From Prolixibacteraceae bacterium (GTDB taxonomy: Bacteria; Bacteroidota; Bacteroidia; Bacteroidales; Prolixibacteraceae), in contig JACMKG010000055.1 in the NCBI GenBank assembly GCA_014380255.1, forward strand, positions 1 to 6,013: a stretch of 6,013 bases of DNA, given 5' to 3'. The notes beneath the pieces were generated by a model. That model made no database searches. It was not told the origin of the DNA and worked only from the letters and a program-made list of their open reading frames with translations. This document shows positions 1 through 6,013 of this stretch, piece after piece; position 1 is the stretch's first letter; the number at the start of each line of letters is the position of its first letter. The position numbers and the translations under genes were made by a program.

Positions 1-163
1 AATCGGTACTATCGAGGCCAGCCCCTAAACTGAAATACTCTCCGCTGATCTTGCCTAAACCGGTAGCATCACCGAAATCCATTTTCTGGCGAAGTGTGGC
101 CCCTGGGATGTCCAATTGAACATCGACATCATTTTTTGCTACTTTTATTGGTGTTTCTTTTTG
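1..163 (-). CDS. Partial cupin-like protein, N-terminal part, start uncertain (possible frameshift)
   Basis: The minus strand is open from position 163 to the left edge and encodes 54 residues that look like real protein. Segments such as DVQLDIPGATLRQKMDFGD and GLGKISGEYFSLGAGLDSTD resemble the N-terminal part of small cupin-domain proteins of Bacteroidota. The assignment is by family resemblance from memory, and the metal-binding cupin motifs would lie outside the window. The start is a problem. The frame is closed by TAA at 164-166 and has no ATG before position 82; a TTG at 115 is the only other common start. An ATG at 213 opens a second frame (MGATIEQPRSQSILSRNKKK, ending at 145) that would join this one if the A5 run at 158-162 had one more A. 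Either the gene is frameshifted, the sequence has an error, or translation starts at TTG 115 or ATG 82. It is transcribed divergently from the sugar operon, and nothing ties it to that pathway. Confidence 0.5.
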
Positions 164-376
164 TTACGTGAAAGGATGCTTTGTGATCGAGGTTGTTCTA
201 TTGTCGCACCCATTCAGGCAATAGAGGTCCCATCATCCAAAAAAATCCATTTTTAGAATGTCATTAATTACGATTTTATGAAAAAAAATGTTTCGGTACG
301 CCTAGTTCGCCCTAAGCGAAAAAATTCTTTTATAGAGAAAGCAGGAATACATCGTTTTTTTCAAAATGAATAAAAT

Positions 377-415
377 TGTCCATTGTGTTTTTAGAAATGT
401 TCATTCTTTTAGAAA
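377..415 (+). repeat. Imperfect tandem repeat, candidate activator binding site
   Basis: Two similar units lie head to tail just before the promoter. Unit 1 (377-397) has the core TGTCCATT, then GTGT, then TTTTAGAAA. Unit 2 (398-415) has the core TGTTCATT, then a single C, then an identical TTTTAGAAA. The cores start 21 bases apart, about two helical turns, which is the geometry of direct-repeat half-sites used by AraC-type regulators. Unit 2 covers the expected -33 region of the promoter at 427-434, a usual place for an activator to contact RNA polymerase. The repeat is seen directly; the regulatory role is inferred, and no regulator gene lies in the window. Confidence 0.5.
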
Positions 416-426
416 ACAAGGGTGTA

Positions 427-434
427 TAGATTTG
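427..434 (+). promoter_or_regulatory. Bacteroidota-type -7 promoter element of the sugar operon
   Basis: TAGATTTG matches the Bacteroidota -7 consensus TAnnTTTG exactly. Its end lies 22 bases before the GTG start of the transporter, implying a very short leader. The matching upstream element (TTTG near -33) is poor: only TTTTAG at 407-412 is roughly in place. A weak -33 element fits a promoter that depends on an activator, in line with the tandem repeat overlapping that position. Confidence 0.6.
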
Positions 435-456
435 CACAACTAAAACCTTACTTGTA

Positions 457-1884
457 GTGGAAAAAGTTAAATATAATTATGGATTTATTTTAGGCATTAC
501 CCTGGTTTCGGCAATGGGGGGCCTTTTGTTTGGATACGACTGGGTGGTTATCGGGGGAGCTAAGCCATTTTATGAAAGATTCTTTGACATTACCAGTTCT
601 CCTTATCTGCAAGGTTGGGCCATGAGTAGTGCTTTGTTAGGCTGTTTGTTTGGTGCGTTGATATCGGGCTATTTTTCCGATCGTTATGGGCGGAAGTTGC
701 CTTTAATAGCCGCCGCGGCACTTTTTACCATTGCCGCCATTGGTACCGGTGCTGTAACCCAATTTACCCCTTTCATCATTTACAGGCTCATTGGCGGAAT
801 AGGTATCGGGCTGGCTTCGGCCATTTCACCCATGTATATTGCCGAAATAGCTCCGGCAGGCATACGTGGCCGTCTGGTATCGATTAATCAACTTACCATT
901 GTAATAGGAATATTGGCCGCCCAGATTGTAAATTACCTGATCGCAGAAGAAATACCCACAGGGGCGACCGATGAGTTTATCCTGCATTCATGGAATGCCC
1001 AGCATGGCTGGCGCTGGATGTTCTGGGCAGGAACAATACCAGCGGTATTGTTTTTTATTTTATCCTTTTTCATTCCCGAGAGCCCTCGATTTCTGGCAAA
1101 GTCAGGAAAGTGGAAAGAGGCCGGTGTTATTCTAAGACGTATTGGAGGAGATTCCTATAGCGCACAGGAGCAGAAAGAAATTGCAGAAACATACAACGAG
1201 GCCGATACAAGATTCAACTGGAGGGATTTGACTTCAGAAAAAATACGGCCTGTATTAGTATTAGGCATTATACTGGCTGTTTTTCAGCAGTGGTGCGGTA
1301 TCAACGTAATTTTTAATTATGCCGAGGAGATTTTCACCTCTGCAGGTTATTCGGTAGGGGATATGCTTTTCAATATAGTCATCACGGGGACAGTCAACCT
1401 GGTATTTACTTTTATTGCCATGCGAATGGTAGATAGTTGGGGACGTCGTAAATTGATGTTATTGGGAGCAATGGGGTTATCTGTTATTTATTTTCTGCTG
1501 GGAAGCAGTTATTATTTTCAGCTTCAGGGAATGGCCATATTGGTTTTGGTTTTGTTAGCCATTGCCACCTATGCCATGACCTTGGCACCCATTACCTGGG
1601 TAGTTCTTTCTGAGATTTTTCCCAATAAAATAAGGGGAGCAGCCATGTCAGTATCAACTACCGCCTTATGGGTGGCTTGTTTTGTACTTACCTATACATT
1701 TCCCATATTGAATAAAATGCTTCATGCCAGTGGCACTTTTTGGCTATACGGGTTTATATGTCTTTCGGGATTTTTCTATATTTTAAATAAAATGCCCGAA
1801 ACGAAAGGGAAAAGCCTGGAGGAGATTGAAAAACAAACACAATACCATATTGCCTCATCCCCTGTCAACACAATAAATACATAA
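457..1884 (+). CDS. Sugar porter (MFS), sugar:H+ symporter, XylE-like
   Basis: A 475-residue inner-membrane protein of the sugar porter family (TC 2.A.1.1), close in length to E. coli XylE (491). It has about twelve hydrophobic segments, with TM1 near 8-32 and TM12 near 426-445. Family signatures appear in order: GGLLFGYD (21-28), DRYGRK (75-80), YIAEIAPAGIRGR (127-139), PESPR (207-211), QQWCGIN (277-283), DSWGRR (326-331), WVVLSEIFPNKIRG (381-394) and PETKGKSLEEIE (447-458). D28 and R137 match the proton-coupling pair D27/R133 of XylE. Of the XylE sugar-contact residues, Q277, Q278, N283 and W381 are kept, but by my alignment from memory Q168 is I152 and Q415 is L404, so the substrate may not be xylose. 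The GTG start is chosen because no ATG occurs before Met20, which lies inside TM1, and an in-frame TAG at 427 limits extension. No clear Shine-Dalgarno is present. It is the first gene of the operon and likely imports the monosaccharide freed by the next gene's product. Confidence 0.93.
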   Translation: MEKVKYNYGFILGITLVSAMGGLLFGYDWVVIGGAKPFYERFFDITSSPYLQGWAMSSALLGCLFGALISGYFSDRYGRKLPLIAAAALFTIAAIGTGAVTQFTPFIIYRLIGGIGIGLASAISPMYIAEIAPAGIRGRLVSINQLTIVIGILAAQIVNYLIAEEIPTGATDEFILHSWNAQHGWRWMFWAGTIPAVLFFILSFFIPESPRFLAKSGKWKEAGVILRRIGGDSYSAQEQKEIAETYNEADTRFNWRDLTSEKIRPVLVLGIILAVFQQWCGINVIFNYAEEIFTSAGYSVGDMLFNIVITGTVNLVFTFIAMRMVDSWGRRKLMLLGAMGLSVIYFLLGSSYYFQLQGMAILVLVLLAIATYAMTLAPITWVVLSEIFPNKIRGAAMSVSTTALWVACFVLTYTFPILNKMLHASGTFWLYGFICLSGFFYILNKMPETKGKSLEEIEKQTQYHIASSPVNTINT

Positions 1885-1918
1885 AACTGATACCAATATA
1901 TCTATAGTTACTATTCCT

Positions 1919-4750
1919 ATGAAAAAATCATTGCTGCTGATCATTGCTTTTGCATTTTTGCTAATTTCTTGCAGGACTTCCGTTGTTAACAAGAAAATTG
2001 ACCTTTCCGGTACATGGCATTATTCCCTTGATCCAACAGATAAGGGAATTTCAGAAAAGTGGTTCAACAACCTTTTAACGGATACTTTAATGTTACCCGG
2101 ATCGCTTACCACCAATGGAATAGGGGATGATATTACCCTTACCACTCCATGGACAGGTCAGATCGTTGATAGTTCATTTTATAAGAACCCTGAATATGCC
2201 CGGTTCCGCCAACCGGATAACATGAAGGTTCCTTTTTGGCTGCAGCCTGTTAAGTATTACAAAGGGGCAGCGTGGTATCAAAAGGAAGTAATGATTCCTG
2301 AGGACTGGAACGGCCAGTCTATTGGCCTTTTCCTTGAACGTTGCCACTGGGAAAGTCGTTTGTGGGTGGATGGAAAGGAAGCTGGTATGCAGAATTCACT
2401 GGGAACCGCGCATCAGTATGATCTGACCAAAATGCTTACGCCCGGAAAGCACCGCCTGACAGTTTGCATCGATAACCGTATAAAAGACATCGATCCGGGG
2501 ATTAATTCACACAGTGTTACGGATCATACCCAAAGTAACTGGAATGGAATGATAGGCCAGCTGTACCTTGAAGCCCACTCACTGGTAAATATCCGTACTA
2601 TCCAGGTTTATCCCGATGTTCAGCATAAAAAAGTGGCAGTCAAGGTAAAGATTCAGAATCCTGAAGGAAAAGCCACTTCAGTAAATCTTCGCCTTGCAGT
2701 AAAAGGAACTTCTTATAAGATGTCAGATGATTTTGACGTGAAAGAAGGGGAAAATGTAATTGCTGTGGACCTTTCATTGGGTGAGGATGTGAAATTGTGG
2801 AATGAATTTCATCCCAATCTTTATTCCCTGGAAACCACCATCAAAGATAATAGCTCGGGACAAACCAATGAGTTGACCACCACATTCGGGATGCGTGAGT
2901 TTAAGGCTCAGGGAAAACAATTGCAAATTAACGGGCAGCCTGTTTTCTTACGCGGAACCCTTGAATGTGCCATCTTCCCCAAAACAGGGTATCCTGCCAC
3001 TGATCTAAAGGAATGGCTTCGCATCTTTTCCATCTGCCGGGGCCACGGGCTCAACCATATGCGTTTCCATTCATGGTGTCCGCCAAAAGCTGCTTTCGAT
3101 GCTGCCGACCAGTCGGGCTTTTACCTTCAGGTCGAATGTTCCTCCTGGGCCAATCAGTCAACCACCCTTGGTGATGGCAAACCTTTCGATACATACCTTT
3201 ATGAGGAAAGTGAACGTATGATAGAGGCCTATGGCAATCACCCATCCTTTTGCATGATGGTTTACGGGAATGAACCTGGGGGAGCGAACTATGCTGCTTT
3301 CCTCACTAAGTTTGTCAACTACTGGAAAAACAAGGATGGGCGCCGCATTTATACTTCGGCAGCAGGCTGGCCTGTCATTCCTGAAAATGATTTCCTGAAC
3401 ACTCCCGATCCTCGCATACAGGGCTGGGGACAGGAACTGAAAAGTATCATCAATGGGGAAGCTCCGCGCACCGATTATGACTGGTCGGCCTTTAACTCCA
3501 GATTTCCGCAGCCGGTGGTAAGCCATGAAATCGGCCAGTGGTGCGTGTATCCAAACTTTAAGGAAATCGCCAAATATGATGGTGTATTGCGTGCCCGCAA
3601 TTTTGAACTGTTTCAAGAGACGCTGAAAGATCATGGAATGGCTCAACTGGCCGACAGCTTTTTACTATCATCAGGCAAGTTGCAGGCGCTTTGTTACAAG
3701 GCTGACATAGAAGCGGCCCTTCGTACCAAAGACTTTGGAGGTTTTCAGCTACTGGACCTGCATGACTTTCCAGGCCAGGGGACCGCTTTGGTTGGCGTTC
3801 TGGATGCGTTCTGGGATGAGAAAGGCTATATTACACCTGAGGAGTACAAACGTTTTTGCAACGCTACCGTTCCGCTTGCACGCCTCAAAAAATGTATTTT
3901 CACCAATAACGAGAATTTTGAAGCTTCTGTTGAGATTGCTCATTACGGAGAAGCTCCCATAAAAGCGGCAACTTGTGAATGGACCATAAAGGATACAGAG
4001 GGTAAAGTCATCCAGTCGGGTCAATTTAACCAGACAGATATTCCCCTGGGCAACTGTTTTAAACTGGGTGAAGTATCTTTTCCCCTGGCTTCCATTTTAA
4101 CCCCTGAAAACCTGAAGCTTGAAGTGACCGTTAATGGCCTTGCCAATGCCTGGGACTTTTGGGTGTATCCGGCCAAAAATGAAGTTATTCCCGGTGAAGA
4201 AAAGATACGGATAGTTCAGAAACTGGATGCTCAAACGACTCAGTATCTTAATAATGGCGGTTCAGTATTGTTAACTCTGAAAAAAGGAAGCCTTTCAAAA
4301 GAGATGGGTGGAGATGTTAAAATTGGTTTTTCCTCCATTTTCTGGAATACGGCATGGACCCATGGCCAGGCTCCCAACACGTTGGGCATTCTATGCAATC
4401 CAACTCATCCGGCATTGGCTGATTTTCCAACCCAGTATCACAGCAATTACCAGTGGTGGGATGCCATGAGCCATTCGGGAGCCATCATAATTTCAAGTCT
4501 TCCGGCCCAGCTTCATCCTATTGTCAGGGTAATTGATGATTGGGTAACCAACCGCCCGCTGGCCTTGATCTTTGAAGCCAAAGTAGGCAAAGGCAAGTTG
4601 CTGGTATCGGGTATCGATCTTCAAAGCAACCTTGATAAACGGTTTGAGGCGCAGCAGCTTTTATACAGTTTGAAAAAATACATGGTTGGACAAAAGTTTA
4701 ATCCAACGGTGGAAATGACTGGTGAGAATATTGGGCAGTTGATAAAATAA
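1919..4750 (+). CDS. GH2-like glycoside hydrolase, lipoprotein
   Basis: A 943-residue exported glycosidase. MKK, a hydrophobic stretch and the lipobox LISC with Cys18 mark an SPII lipoprotein. Residues after Cys18 (RTSVVNKK) lack the acidic surface-export signal of Bacteroidota, so a periplasm-facing anchor is more likely than the cell surface. Domains: a jelly-roll sugar-binding domain (about 27-225), an Ig-like domain (about 226-328), a TIM barrel (about 330-655), a second beta domain (about 656-750) and an alpha/beta domain like a class I glutamine amidotransferase fold (about 757-922). The GH2 signature is visible at 378-406 (NHMRFHSWCPP...GFYLQVE). The likely acid/base is E452 in YGNEPGG; the likely nucleophile is E537 in VSHEIGQW, 85 residues later, a normal GH2 distance. 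The nucleophile context differs from classical beta-galactosidases and beta-glucuronidases, so the sugar is unknown. The ATG lies 34 bases after the transporter stop, with no promoter or terminator between and no Shine-Dalgarno. Confidence 0.88.
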   Translation: MKKSLLLIIAFAFLLISCRTSVVNKKIDLSGTWHYSLDPTDKGISEKWFNNLLTDTLMLPGSLTTNGIGDDITLTTPWTGQIVDSSFYKNPEYARFRQPDNMKVPFWLQPVKYYKGAAWYQKEVMIPEDWNGQSIGLFLERCHWESRLWVDGKEAGMQNSLGTAHQYDLTKMLTPGKHRLTVCIDNRIKDIDPGINSHSVTDHTQSNWNGMIGQLYLEAHSLVNIRTIQVYPDVQHKKVAVKVKIQNPEGKATSVNLRLAVKGTSYKMSDDFDVKEGENVIAVDLSLGEDVKLWNEFHPNLYSLETTIKDNSSGQTNELTTTFGMREFKAQGKQLQINGQPVFLRGTLECAIFPKTGYPATDLKEWLRIFSICRGHGLNHMRFHSWCPPKAAFDAADQSGFYLQVECSSWANQSTTLGDGKPFDTYLYEESERMIEAYGNHPSFCMMVYGNEPGGANYAAFLTKFVNYWKNKDGRRIYTSAAGWPVIPENDFLNTPDPRIQGWGQELKSIINGEAPRTDYDWSAFNSRFPQPVVSHEIGQWCVYPNFKEIAKYDGVLRARNFELFQETLKDHGMAQLADSFLLSSGKLQALCYKADIEAALRTKDFGGFQLLDLHDFPGQGTALVGVLDAFWDEKGYITPEEYKRFCNATVPLARLKKCIFTNNENFEASVEIAHYGEAPIKAATCEWTIKDTEGKVIQSGQFNQTDIPLGNCFKLGEVSFPLASILTPENLKLEVTVNGLANAWDFWVYPAKNEVIPGEEKIRIVQKLDAQTTQYLNNGGSVLLTLKKGSLSKEMGGDVKIGFSSIFWNTAWTHGQAPNTLGILCNPTHPALADFPTQYHSNYQWWDAMSHSGAIIISSLPAQLHPIVRVIDDWVTNRPLALIFEAKVGKGKLLVSGIDLQSNLDKRFEAQQLLYSLKKYMVGQKFNPTVEMTGENIGQLIK

Positions 4751-4808
4751 CCAGGATATAGCATGGAGCCATATGCGGCAAGCATGAAGTTGTAAAATAG
4801 TTATTTGC

Positions 4809-4812
4809 AGGA
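4809..4812 (+). promoter_or_regulatory. Ribosome binding site of the DUF5107 gene
   Basis: AGGA within a purine-rich stretch (AGGAAAAG, 4809-4816) lies six bases before the ATG at 4819. It is the only recognisable Shine-Dalgarno site among the three plus-strand genes. With the in-frame TAG at 4798-4800, it fixes the start of the third gene. Confidence 0.55.
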
Positions 4813-4818
4813 AAAGAT

Positions 4819-6013
4819 ATGAGTGTCAAAGCGTGGTATGAAAAAGTAACCATTCCTACTTACGGGATTGGGAAGCCGGAAAAGAATCCGATGTTTCTTG
4901 AAAAGCGGGTTTACCAGGGAAGCAGTGGGGTGGTGTACCCTCATCCGGTGATTGAAAAGATTCTGGATGAAAAGACGGATAAGCAGTGGAATGCTGTTTT
5001 TCTGGAAAACCAATACCTGAAAATCATGATTCTTCCCGAGCTGGGAGGACGTATTCAAATGGCCTTTGATAAGACCAAACAACGCCATTTTGTGTATTAT
5101 AACCAAGTGATCAAACCGGCATTGGTGGGTTTAACAGGTCCCTGGATATCCGGTGGCATTGAGTTTAACTGGCCCCAGCATCACCGTCCTTCAACTTTTG
5201 ATCCTGTAGATCACCAAATTGAGGAAAATGCTGATGGCAGTATCACCGTTTGGTGCAGCGAACTGGAACGAATGTTCCGCACCAGGGGAATGGCAGGTTT
5301 TACGCTGTATCCCAATAAGGCATACATGGAAATAAAGGTCAAACTGTTCAATCGCACCAATTATCCGCAAACCTTCCTGTGGTGGGCCAACCCGGCGGTA
5401 AAGGTAAATGATGATTACCAATCGGTATTTCCGCCGGATGTACATGCAGTATTTGATCATGGGAAACGGGATGTGTCGGCATTCCCAATCGCTAAGGGCA
5501 CCTATTACAAAGTGGATTATTCCCCGGGAACAGACATCTCAAGGTACAAAAATATACCTGTTCCCACTTCCTATATGGCCGTTAATTCAAAGTATAACTT
5601 TGTGGGAGGTTACGAAAATGACAGCAAAGGCGGACTTTTACATGTTGCCAACCACCATGTATCACCGGGGAAAAAACAATGGACATGGGGTCATGGCGAT
5701 TTTGGCCAAGCCTGGGATCGCAACCTGACCGATGAGGACGGACCTTATATTGAACTGATGTGTGGCGTTTATACAGACAATCAGCCTGATTTCTCCTGGA
5801 TCATGCCCGGGGAGGAAAAATCCTTCTGCCAGTATTTTATGCCTTACCGTGATCTGGGGGTAATAAAAAATGCCACGAAGGAAGCCATGCTAAATGTGGA
5901 AGTTGAAAATGGGAAAATAACCATTAAAGCATATACTTTGGCATCTTATCCGGCTGGCAAAGTGATTGTGAAAGCGGGAACAGAATCGCTTTTGGAAGAT
6001 ACATTCGATTTTC
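4819..6013 (+). CDS. DUF5107 domain protein, N-terminal 398 residues (runs off right edge)
   Basis: The frame stays open from ATG 4819 to the window end, giving 398 codons. The protein starts MSVKAWYEKVTIPTYGIGKPEKNPMF with no signal peptide or membrane segment, so it is probably cytoplasmic. The sequence matches the DUF5107 family (PF17128) as I remember it: ILPELGGRI (71-79), GPWISGGIEFNWPQHHRP (107-124), FLWWANPAVKVNDDY (186-200), a WTWGHGDFGQAWDRNLTDEDGPYIEL run (288-313) and a YTDNQPDFSW motif (318-327). The early part resembles the aldose-epimerase-like (galactose mutarotase) beta-sandwich fold, which suggests sugar binding; His121, His122, Glu115 and Glu312 are candidate functional residues. 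Family members are usually around 1,100 residues with TPR-like helical repeats at the C-terminus, so most of this protein would lie beyond the window. The molecular function is not known to me. It follows the glycosidase by 68 bases without a terminator, so it likely belongs to the same sugar-use operon. Confidence 0.88.
   Translation, partial: MSVKAWYEKVTIPTYGIGKPEKNPMFLEKRVYQGSSGVVYPHPVIEKILDEKTDKQWNAVFLENQYLKIMILPELGGRIQMAFDKTKQRHFVYYNQVIKPALVGLTGPWISGGIEFNWPQHHRPSTFDPVDHQIEENADGSITVWCSELERMFRTRGMAGFTLYPNKAYMEIKVKLFNRTNYPQTFLWWANPAVKVNDDYQSVFPPDVHAVFDHGKRDVSAFPIAKGTYYKVDYSPGTDISRYKNIPVPTSYMAVNSKYNFVGGYENDSKGGLLHVANHHVSPGKKQWTWGHGDFGQAWDRNLTDEDGPYIELMCGVYTDNQPDFSWIMPGEEKSFCQYFMPYRDLGVIKNATKEAMLNVEVENGKITIKAYTLASYPAGKVIVKAGTESLLEDTFDF

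Larger units (their letters stand above)
214..456. other. AT-rich divergent intergenic region
   Basis: This stretch separates the minus-strand cupin-like gene from the plus-strand sugar operon. It is clearly more AT-rich than the genes, with many A and T runs. Its right half holds an imperfect tandem repeat and the operon promoter, listed separately. The only plus-strand reading frame of note starts at ATG 278 and gives 31 residues rich in lysine and arginine, with no ribosome binding site and no recognisable family, so it is not called. A 5-bp hairpin (TTCGC-CCTAA-GCGAA, 306-320) lacks a following T run and is not a convincing terminator. No promoter matching TAnnTTTG was found for the minus-strand gene. 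Confidence 0.7.

Noticed and set aside
198..236. Minus-strand 12-residue frame MMGPLLPEWVRQ, overlapping the ATG at 213
   Set aside because: It is too short to support as a gene. It reads like protein and could be a leader or the end of a decayed gene, but nothing upstream on the minus strand looks coding.
306..320. Hairpin TTCGC-CCTAA-GCGAA
   Set aside because: The stem is only five base pairs and is followed by A's, not T's, on the plus strand; on the minus strand it follows rather than precedes the T run. It is not a credible terminator.
278..373. Plus-strand 31-codon frame starting MKKNVSVRLVRPKRKNSF
   Set aside because: It has no ribosome binding site or promoter, no recognisable family and lies in AT-rich intergenic DNA; a frame this short is expected by chance.
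3158..3646. Long minus-strand open frame inside the glycosidase gene
   Set aside because: It lies wholly within a strongly supported glycosidase domain, including the catalytic E452 and E537 region, and its translation has no recognisable features; it is an antisense shadow.
4763..4795. Ten-residue frame MEPYAASMKL between the glycosidase and DUF5107 genes
   Set aside because: It is a chance frame in a 68-base gap, with no ribosome binding site and no resemblance to known peptides.
4798..4807. TAGTTATTTG as an internal promoter before the DUF5107 gene
   Set aside because: The TA and TTTG parts are four bases apart instead of two, and no upstream element is evident, so it does not match the Bacteroidota consensus.
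5408..5728. Plus-strand 106-codon frame overlapping the DUF5107 gene
   Set aside because: It is a different frame of the DUF5107 gene, whose own translation shows clear family motifs across the same stretch.

Overview
The window looks like chromosomal DNA from a member of the Bacteroidota. The evidence is a perfect match to the Bacteroidota -7 promoter element (TAnnTTTG) before the first plus-strand gene, weak or absent Shine-Dalgarno sites, an SPII lipoprotein carrying a large multidomain GH2-type glycosidase, and protein families (xylose/hexose-type sugar porter, DUF5107) often found in carbohydrate-use loci of this phylum. No rRNA, tRNA, insertion sequence, CRISPR or phage signal was seen.

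Layout: positions 1-163 (minus strand) hold the N-terminal part of a gene that runs off the left edge. It resembles a cupin-domain protein, and its start is disturbed by an in-frame stop that one extra A in an A5 run would bypass. Positions 214-456 are an AT-rich intergenic region with an imperfect tandem repeat (377-415) and a promoter (427-434). Three plus-strand genes then follow in one direction: a sugar porter of the major facilitator superfamily (457-1884, GTG start), a GH2-like lipoprotein glycosidase (1919-4750) and a DUF5107 protein (4819 to beyond the right edge). The gaps are 34 and 68 bases, with no terminator or clear internal promoter, so they probably form one operon.

Proposed cooperation (inference): the lipid-anchored glycosidase trims an oligosaccharide in the periplasm, the sugar:H+ symporter brings the released sugar across the inner membrane, and the DUF5107 protein, which has no signal peptide, acts on a sugar or sugar derivative in the cytoplasm. 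The tandem repeat next to the promoter suggests a sugar-responsive activator, possibly of AraC type. The actual sugar cannot be told from the sequence. The least understood parts are the DUF5107 protein and the specificity of the GH2-like enzyme.
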